A stretch of 64,000 nucleotides of DNA. Origin: Streptomyces sp. HD (GTDB lineage Bacteria; Actinomycetota; Actinomycetes; Streptomycetales; Streptomycetaceae). The notes under the pieces are model-generated. The model saw only the letters and a list, made by a program, of their open reading frames with translations. It was not told where the DNA came from and made no database searches. The position numbers were made by a program, and so were the translations under genes. Position 1 is the stretch's first letter. The number at the start of each line of letters is the position of its first letter. Location of the stretch: NCBI RefSeq assembly GCF_028369295.1, contig NZ_JAQMYP010000050.1, forward strand, positions 1 to 64,000, written 5' to 3'. Positions 59,222 through 64,000 of this stretch are shown piece after piece.

Positions 59222-60169
59222 CTAGGCTCGGTTTTGGGTAAGCGCCGGGTTCCGGGTGGGGGTGTCGGTCGGGGCCGGGACGTCCTTCCCGGCGTTCTCC
59301 GGCGCGCCGAACCAGGCCACCGCGACCGCGCCCGAGACCGCCAGGACGAAGCCGGTCACCGCCAGCCAGGCGAAGCCGGGGCGTGAGGCGTCCCCCAGCC
59401 ACCAGACGCCGATCATGCCGGGCAGCACGGTCTCGCCGACCACCAGCGCCGCCGTCGCCCCGTTCACCGAGCCGATCTGCAGCGCGACGGTGTGCAGGTA
59501 CATGCCGCCGATTCCGGCGACCAGAATGGCGTACAGGGCCGGGTCGGTGAGCAGCGTGCCCAGGTCGAACGGATCGATGCCGTTCAGCACTCGCACGCCC
59601 ACGCCGAGCGCGCCGAAGCCGAGACCGGAGAGCAGACCGGCCAGGATCGCGGCCCGGGCGCCGAGCAGCCGGACCAGGACCGTGCCGCCCGCCATCAGCA
59701 GCAGTGAGATCGCGAGGAGCCACCAGTGGGTGGTGATCGGCGTGTGCCCGCTGCCCTCAGGGCCCGCCGCGCTCGCGAGCAGCACCAGCGCCGAGCAGAC
59801 GACTGCGATCGAGGTCCACTCCGCCCGGGTCAGCCGGATGCCGAGCAGCTTGACGCTCAGGACGGCCGTGATGATGAGGTTGGCGCTGATGACCGTCTGG
59901 GAGAGGAACAGCGGCAGCAGACGGGCGGCGAGCGCGCCGAGCCCGAAGCCGATGAAGTCCAGGACCGTGCCGACGACGAACTCCCAGGTCATCGCCGCCT
60001 GGGCGGTGGAGGAGAGACTGGGGCCGCCATGCGCGGTGACCTGTCCGGTGGTGTGCCCGGCGGCGGCCGCCCCGCGGCGGGCCGACTTGCGGGAGCCGAC
60101 GGCCTGGAGGACGGAGCCCGTGCCGTAACAAATCGAGGCCGCAACGGCGGTCAGGAGTCCTATGAGCAC
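59222..60169 (-). CDS. DMT-superfamily membrane transporter
   Basis: A 315-aa protein with about nine to ten membrane spans, arranged as two EamA-like halves (MLIGLLTAVAASICYGTGSVLQAVGSRKSARRG in the first; GLLSGLGFGALGVGVRVLNG and VVGETVLPGMIGVWWLGDASRPG in the second). It has a charged C-terminal tail (GAPENAGKDVPAPTDTPTRNP). Export or uptake of a small metabolite is expected; the substrate is unknown. GTG 60169 follows GGAG at six bases. Read alone. Confidence 0.82.
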   Translation of the reverse strand: MLIGLLTAVAASICYGTGSVLQAVGSRKSARRGAAAAGHTTGQVTAHGGPSLSSTAQAAMTWEFVVGTVLDFIGFGLGALAARLLPLFLSQTVISANLIITAVLSVKLLGIRLTRAEWTSIAVVCSALVLLASAAGPEGSGHTPITTHWWLLAISLLLMAGGTVLVRLLGARAAILAGLLSGLGFGALGVGVRVLNGIDPFDLGTLLTDPALYAILVAGIGGMYLHTVALQIGSVNGATAALVVGETVLPGMIGVWWLGDASRPGFAWLAVTGFVLAVSGAVAVAWFGAPENAGKDVPAPTDTPTRNPALTQNRA

Positions 60170-60508
60170 CGAGCACTCCGTTCAGGGGGTGGTTCCTGGC
60201 TGTTCCCCCTGCCAGACGCGGGATCGACCGCCCGCGTTGCGTGGACCGGGTCTGCGTCGAGACGGACGTGAAGAAGACCGTCCGGCATCCCGCGGGGGAC
60301 GCGGCGTAACGATCAAGCGGAGATGCCCGCTGTGTGTTCACGCTGGAGTACGTACCGGCGATGTTCGGTCACTGAGTTTCGCCGCGCGGTGCTCCTGGAC
60401 CTCGGCGTGCATCAGTTCCCGCGCCCAGGCGGGCGGCCTCCCCTCTCGGTGCTATCGGGCCCGGTCTTCTCTCGGTGCTCAGTGCGCCCCCTGTCGAGAG
60501 GTGAGGGC
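60170..60508. other. Intergenic gap of 339 bp, no gene seen
   Basis: This gap lies between the DMT start and the LuxR stop (both minus strand). It should hold the DMT promoter and the LuxR terminator. I saw no clear hairpin, operator or small gene in it; a short minus-strand stretch at about 60395-60430 reads MHAEVQEHRAAKL but has no start context. Confidence 0.6.
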
Positions 60509-61555
60509 TCACGCTCCGAGGGCGCGTGCGAGGAGCATTCCCCGGGTGTTGGTCGAGGTCTTGGCGAAGATCGACTTCAGGTGGTCCTGCACGGTGAGCT
60601 CGGACAGGGACATCCGGCAGGCCACCGTGCGGTTGTCGCCGCCCCTGGCCAGGTGACCGAGCAGGTCGCCCTCGCGGGGGCTCAGGGCGAAAGCCCTGGC
60701 GAAAACCGCGAGCCGCTCGGTCGGCGAGGTCTCCTCGATGGTGACGGCGATGGCCCGGCGCCGGGCCGGTGGAGCCGCGTCGCTGATCCGGGCGGCGCTC
60801 AGGGTGAGCCACAGGCCGTCCGCCAGGTGAACCCGGGAGCGCGGCGGGTGCGCATCGACTCCCGCCTCGACGGCCAGCAGCTGGGCCGCGACGTTGTAGG
60901 CGCTCGCGGGCACCGCCGGGCGGCCGTGCTCGGGCGGCACCAGCAGGCTCAGACAGGTGTAGGTCTCCGGGGTCTGGGCGAGCACCAGCAGGTCGGGGGA
61001 GAGCAGCAGCACCAGCGGACCCGGGCGCGGGGCGTGGGACGGTCGTACCACGAAGGTCCTCGCCTGGCTGCGGCGCAGCGCCGTGGACACCGGGGCGGTG
61101 AGACGGGTCAGGTACGCGGCTTCCGCGGCGCTGAAGGCCCGGTCGTAGCGGTACAGGTCGAGGAAGCCCCAGCAGCCGAAGCGGTCCTTGAACACCAGCG
61201 AGGCGATGTCCCGCACGCCGTAGTCCCGCAGCAGTTCGCGCCACAGCAGGTTGCGGGAGGGGTCGGGGAGATCGCTCAGCAGGGCGACGCCGTCGAGTGC
61301 CGTCCAGCGGTCGAGCGCGGTCAGGTATTTCAGGCGGGTCATCTTGGGCAGTTCCGGCAGGCACGGTACGTCGGCGACCGGTGAGTAGCCCACGGCGGTC
61401 TCGGGGTCGGTGAAAAGGAAGGCGTACGCGTCGAAGCCGGTGGCCATCCGCAGCTCGTCGAGGAGCCGCACACGCAGGTTCCGGGAGTCGCCACCGGCCT
61501 CGCAGAGGCGGACGACACGCTCCAGCGACCGCGCGTAGGCGATAGGAACCGCCAT
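60509..61555 (-). CDS. LuxR-family transcriptional regulator
   Basis: A 348-aa protein. The long N-terminal part looks like a GAF/PAS-type sensor (TGFDAYAFLFTDPETAVGYSPVAD, DRFGCWGFLDLYRYDR). The C-terminal LuxR helix-turn-helix is about residues 285-345 (LSPREGDLLGHLARGGDNRTVACRMSLSELTVQDHLKSIFAKT). ATG 61555 is taken because the conserved part starts there; no ribosome site is clear. It is divergent from the small secreted protein gene at 61650, which may be its target. Ligand unknown. Confidence 0.88.
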   Translation of the reverse strand: MAVPIAYARSLERVVRLCEAGGDSRNLRVRLLDELRMATGFDAYAFLFTDPETAVGYSPVADVPCLPELPKMTRLKYLTALDRWTALDGVALLSDLPDPSRNLLWRELLRDYGVRDIASLVFKDRFGCWGFLDLYRYDRAFSAAEAAYLTRLTAPVSTALRRSQARTFVVRPSHAPRPGPLVLLLSPDLLVLAQTPETYTCLSLLVPPEHGRPAVPASAYNVAAQLLAVEAGVDAHPPRSRVHLADGLWLTLSAARISDAAPPARRRAIAVTIEETSPTERLAVFARAFALSPREGDLLGHLARGGDNRTVACRMSLSELTVQDHLKSIFAKTSTNTRGMLLARALGA

Positions 61556-61649
61556 GTTTCGAGCGTACGACGCAATTCCCCACATTTCTGGGATGGGCCG
61601 CGCCCCGGGCCGCCGTCCAGGATGGAGGGATCGGACCCAGGAGCAACCG

Positions 61650-62138
61650 ATGAGCAGCAAACCAAATCCCCCTGCGACGGCCCACCCCGTCGCGACACCT
61701 CGACGCAGGCTCGGAGCCGGCACCCCCTGGCGTAAGGCCCTGGTCGCGACCGCGTTCGCTGCCACGGCCGCGCTCAGCACCGGCGCCCCGCTCGGAGCCG
61801 CGCACGCCGCCGAGACCCAGCAGGGTCAGGTGGTTGTGTGGATCCACGACAGCTTTGGCGGCGGAACCGTCACCAGCCAGCCGGCCGGGATCAACTGTCA
61901 TGTGGTGGCGTTTCTGAACCCGTATGAGAGCGAAGAAGGGCGCCCGGCCCAGACCGGCACGTGCTCCGCGAGCTTCCCGGTCGGAACGACGGTCACCTTC
62001 ATCGCCACGCCCGATCCGGGTTCTTACTTCAACTACGCCGACCCACCTCGCCTGACCGTGGGGGCACCCGGCTACAACACGGCCGGCATCTCCTTCTGCC
62101 CGGACCCGGAGGTCAGCCCCTACTGCTGGTACTACTGA
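61650..62138 (+). CDS. Small secreted protein of unknown function
   Basis: A 162-aa protein with a long basic head, a signal sequence (WRKALVATAFAATAALSTGAPLGAAHA, about residues 26-52) and a mature part of about 110 residues with four cysteines (INCHVVAF, GTCSASFP, ISFCPDP, YCWYY), likely two disulfides. It is not a known enzyme fold to my eye. ATG 61650 follows CAGGAG. It is divergent from the LuxR gene and separated from decayed DNA downstream. Confidence 0.75.
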   Translation: MSSKPNPPATAHPVATPRRRLGAGTPWRKALVATAFAATAALSTGAPLGAAHAAETQQGQVVVWIHDSFGGGTVTSQPAGINCHVVAFLNPYESEEGRPAQTGTCSASFPVGTTVTFIATPDPGSYFNYADPPRLTVGAPGYNTAGISFCPDPEVSPYCWYY

Positions 62139-62239
62139 CACTTCACGCACCACACCGCTTGTGGATGCTGTTCGCAGCGAGCGCTTGGCAGACGTGCTTT
62201 CTGCATGGTCGTCGGGTCGGTCCTGCCGTTGCGGGCGGC

Positions 62240-62426
62240 CTTCCCACCCTTCCTGGAACTGGCGGAGACGGGCGTAGAAGAGTTCCAAAATCTCGGCCGT
62301 GAGCTTGCCGGCTTTCAGCGTGCCAAAGGTCGGCTTGAGGTAGTTGCGCATGATGCCTTCGGCCCGCTCATACGACGTCTCGTCGAGCTCGGCGACACCG
62401 AGCCGGCGGTTGAGGAAGAACGCCAC
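62240..62426 (-). pseudogene. Tyrosine integrase N-terminal (core-binding) fragment
   Basis: On the minus strand a frame reads ETSYERAEGIMRNYLKPTFGTLKAGKLTAEILELFYARL, the SAM-like core-binding domain of phage-type tyrosine recombinases. The catalytic domain with the R-H-R-Y residues is missing, and after about 62240 the frame turns into unrelated sequence. An upstream start (MANTKLKPVRR) is in another frame. It lies 150 bp from the tRNA-derived site at 62579, as expected for an integrative element. Confidence 0.7.
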
Positions 62427-62578
62427 GCCGGCCGGGTAGCCGGATCCGTTGGCTGCGGACTCTCCGAACGGGCTTGAGCTTAGTGTTCGCCATGCTGTGG
62501 AACTTACTGACGGCCAATGCCACGGCCACGACGAACAGCGTGCCTACCCGAGAGAGGTAAACGCGCTGGTCAGAAACT

Positions 62579-62621
62579 GTGCCCCCGGCAGGATTCGAAC
62601 CTGCGACACCCGCTTTAGGAG
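62579..62621 (-). other. 3' half of tRNA-Arg(CCU), probable attachment site
   Basis: Read on the minus strand, 43 bases, CTCCTAAAGCGGGTGTCG then CAGGTTCGAATCCTGCCGGGGGCAC, match the anticodon stem-loop (CCU), T arm and acceptor end of a tRNA-Arg. The D arm and 5' acceptor strand are absent, replaced by unrelated sequence from 62622. Such partial tRNA copies are the far attachment site left by tRNA-integrating elements; the intact tRNA must be elsewhere. Confidence 0.8.
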
Positions 62622-62783
62622 TGGGATCGAATCCTTGCCGGGTGGTGCCCGGCGCTGCCTCGCGGTGCTGTTTCCCCTGGTCAGAAGCGTGCAGTGAGTC
62701 AGTTGATCCGGCTCATGCCGCCCTGTATCGGGTCGTCCGCTCACGCATCGCTCACGCGCAGCCGACTGCTGAGCAGCGCGTGG

Positions 62784-62870
62784 TCAGGTCTGGCCGAGGT
62801 CGATCTCCACCGGGAACGGGGCCGCTACCTTGAGGACGCCGGTGAACAAGTCTCCGTCCCGGTAGGTCTT
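62784..62870 (-). pseudogene. Uma2-family (PD-(D/E)XK-like) C-terminal remnant
   Basis: The minus strand reads KTYRDGDLFTGVLKVAAPFPVEIDLGQT and stops at 62784. This is the usual end of Uma2-family nuclease-fold proteins (YRDG ... PFPVELD). No upstream part remains in frame. It lies beside the attachment site. Confidence 0.55.
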
Positions 62871-62991
62871 CGTCGCGAGTCCGTTCTGGCTAGCCCTTCC
62901 TCCTTCAGGCGGTCGGCGCCTCGTGAGGTCGTCGGCAAGAGAGTGGGACGAGGAAGTGTGCGAGCCACGAAGCAGCTGCTCCCCGGGCAGA

Positions 62992-64000
62992 TCATGCTCG
63001 ACCGCGGTGCCGTCGGGCATGAGGGACGGGCCGCACAGGTGAGTGCCGGTCAGGTGCCGCGTCACCCGGGGAGTCGTTCGGGGGCGTTAGAGGCTCGACA
63101 GGTCCAGGAGGTTGACCATCGACTGTTTCCAGGCCGGGCAGAAACGCGTGGTCCGGATCGGTGCGAGCGTTCTTGGCGCGCTCGGGTACTGGGAGGATGC
63201 GGCGCCGATTCAGTTCAGCCACATCGATCAGAGGGGCGGTCACTATGCGGTCGAGTAACTCTGCCTGCCGCGGCTCCAGGTCAGTCAGGTGACTGAGTAC
63301 GGCGAGGATCTCCACGAGCTCCCGACTCCACTCGTGCTCCCAGTGCTCTGGGCGCTCGCGGTCGAGTTCGCTGGTCACCTTGCCGGCGCTGCGGGTGCTG
63401 CGGTACGCGAGCCAGCTGTCGAGTACGTTACGACCGCCGGTGGTGTAGTTGCGCATGCGCGGCGTGACGCCAGTGAAGACGCCCCCCTCGATGATCAGGT
63501 GCTCGTTTTCGGAGTCGTAGGTGATCGTGGAGGGGAGCCCGTCAGGCGCGACTTGTCGGGCGTATGTGATCTCGGGATGCAGGTCTCTCCACCAGTTCGA
63601 TGTGCCTGCGGGGCGTCCATCACCTGGACTGATGCTTCGTGTACCGAAGGTGGACGCCCACAGAATGTGGTGTCCCAGGCTGACGGCCTCATGCCAGAGG
63701 TCACTAGCGGCGGTCAAGGGGATGCGCACGCCGAGTGAGTTGAGGTCGTCTGCATAGCGCTCGGTGAAGGTGGGATGGGCGGTGACGGCGCCGACGTAGG
63801 CCAGCAGGTCTTCTGGGATGACCTCTTGGAGACCGTAGGAGTTGGCGAGGTGATGTAACAGTCCGGGGGCGATGTTGGGGGAGCCGTCAGCATGCAGGAA
63901 CGGCAGCACGCGACCACCGTTGCCGTTGAAGTAGTGCATGTCCGGGATGAGCGCGGTAAAGAGCAGGGCTGGGCCGGTCTGCAGGCGTTGTGAGTGCTGT
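62992..64000 (-). CDS. Type ISP restriction-modification enzyme, C-terminal part (runs off the window)
   Basis: The minus-strand frame is open from the window edge to a stop at 62992 (336 residues here). Segments such as TGPALLFTALIPDMHYFNGNGGRVLPFLHADG, LYGLQEV-like NSYGLQEVIPEDLLAYVGAVTAHPTFTERYADDL and DLWHEAVSLGHHILWASTFGTR match the C-terminal region of single-polypeptide type ISP enzymes, where the target-recognition part lies. The helicase and methyltransferase domains would be upstream, beyond 64000. The last 50 residues are Pro/Arg-rich. It may be part of the integrated element next to the tRNA-derived site. Confidence 0.8.
   Translation of the reverse strand, partial: QHSQRLQTGPALLFTALIPDMHYFNGNGGRVLPFLHADGSPNIAPGLLHHLANSYGLQEVIPEDLLAYVGAVTAHPTFTERYADDLNSLGVRIPLTAASDLWHEAVSLGHHILWASTFGTRSISPGDGRPAGTSNWWRDLHPEITYARQVAPDGLPSTITYDSENEHLIIEGGVFTGVTPRMRNYTTGGRNVLDSWLAYRSTRSAGKVTSELDRERPEHWEHEWSRELVEILAVLSHLTDLEPRQAELLDRIVTAPLIDVAELNRRRILPVPERAKNARTDPDHAFLPGLETVDGQPPGPVEPLTPPNDSPGDAAPDRHSPVRPVPHARRHRGRA

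Noticed and set aside
60170..60508. A short gene starting MHAEVQEHRAAKL on the minus strand
   Set aside because: No ribosome site, short length and no similarity that I can name; insufficient support.
62579..62650. A functional tRNA-Arg gene
   Set aside because: Only the 3' half matches; the D arm and 5' acceptor strand are missing, so it cannot fold into a tRNA.

Overview
This is a 64 kb window of very high-GC actinobacterial chromosome, almost certainly Streptomyces. The evidence is the GTG and TTG starts, third-position G/C bias, an fbiC gene for coenzyme F420, several F420/flavin LLM oxidoreductases, a Scr1-type XRE regulator with a DUF397 partner, a GPP34 protein, Methyltransf_19 and DUF5937-type families, and an rpoA product that reads like the Streptomyces RNA polymerase alpha subunit. 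Genes are densely packed and change strand often. The first 40 bases (20 G then 20 C) look like an assembly or record artefact.

Layout. 0-4 kb: two minus-strand cell-surface polymer glycosyltransferases, one of them a GT2/CDP-glycerol glycerophosphotransferase fusion. 4-12.4 kb: a catabolic-looking block (LLM, SDR, LLM, D-aminoacylase-type amidohydrolase, aldehyde dehydrogenase, alpha/beta hydrolase) interrupted by a secreted lytic transglycosylase. Copies of one palindrome (CTGAC-N5-GTCAG) sit in front of three of these transcription units, and again about 23 kb away between a second SDR and an EthD-like gene. This suggests one scattered regulon whose repressor is not in the window. 12.5-20.7 kb: an F420-themed stretch (deazaflavin nitroreductase family, LLM oxidoreductase, fbiC) mixed with a nuclease/phosphatase-fold protein, a PHP-domain metallohydrolase and an epoxide-hydrolase-like protein. 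20.8-31 kb: small membrane proteins, a STAND-like ATPase/TPR protein followed by an ADP-ribosylglycohydrolase homologue that seems to lack its metal ligands, a sodium:solute symporter, and the second CTGAC-regulated pair. 31-47 kb: an XRE/DUF397 pair, GPP34, a D-Ala-D-Ala carboxypeptidase with a giant acidic cytoplasmic tail, a polytopic membrane protein, MerR, glutathione peroxidase, a divergent ArsR/MFS pair, a two-component system, a methyltransferase, an SRPBCC protein and an AraC regulator.

47.7-54.5 kb holds the most novel-looking material. A P-loop NTPase is translationally coupled to an ABC exporter-like protein with a degraded ABC signature. A compact three-gene set follows: a small ESX-like protein, a long protein with a WXG-like head and a lysozyme-like tail, and a small membrane protein with an in-frame 9-bp tandem repeat. 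This set resembles a type VII secreted muramidase with a possible immunity protein. A stand-alone rpoA follows, without its usual ribosomal-protein neighbours, and then a perfect 15-bp hairpin terminator.

54.5-64 kb is a decayed accessory region: remnants of a response regulator, an ArsR regulator, an SGNH lipase and a PIN-like protein, a 140-bp element with inverted-repeat ends, a tyrosine-integrase fragment, the 3' half of a tRNA-Arg(CCU) that looks like an attachment site, a Uma2-like tail, and the C-terminal part of a type ISP restriction-modification enzyme running off the window. Intact genes among them encode a secreted trypsin-like protease with VCBS repeats, a membrane-anchored secreted partner, a DMT transporter, a LuxR regulator and a small secreted protein. 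No CRISPR array, rRNA gene or complete tRNA gene was seen.
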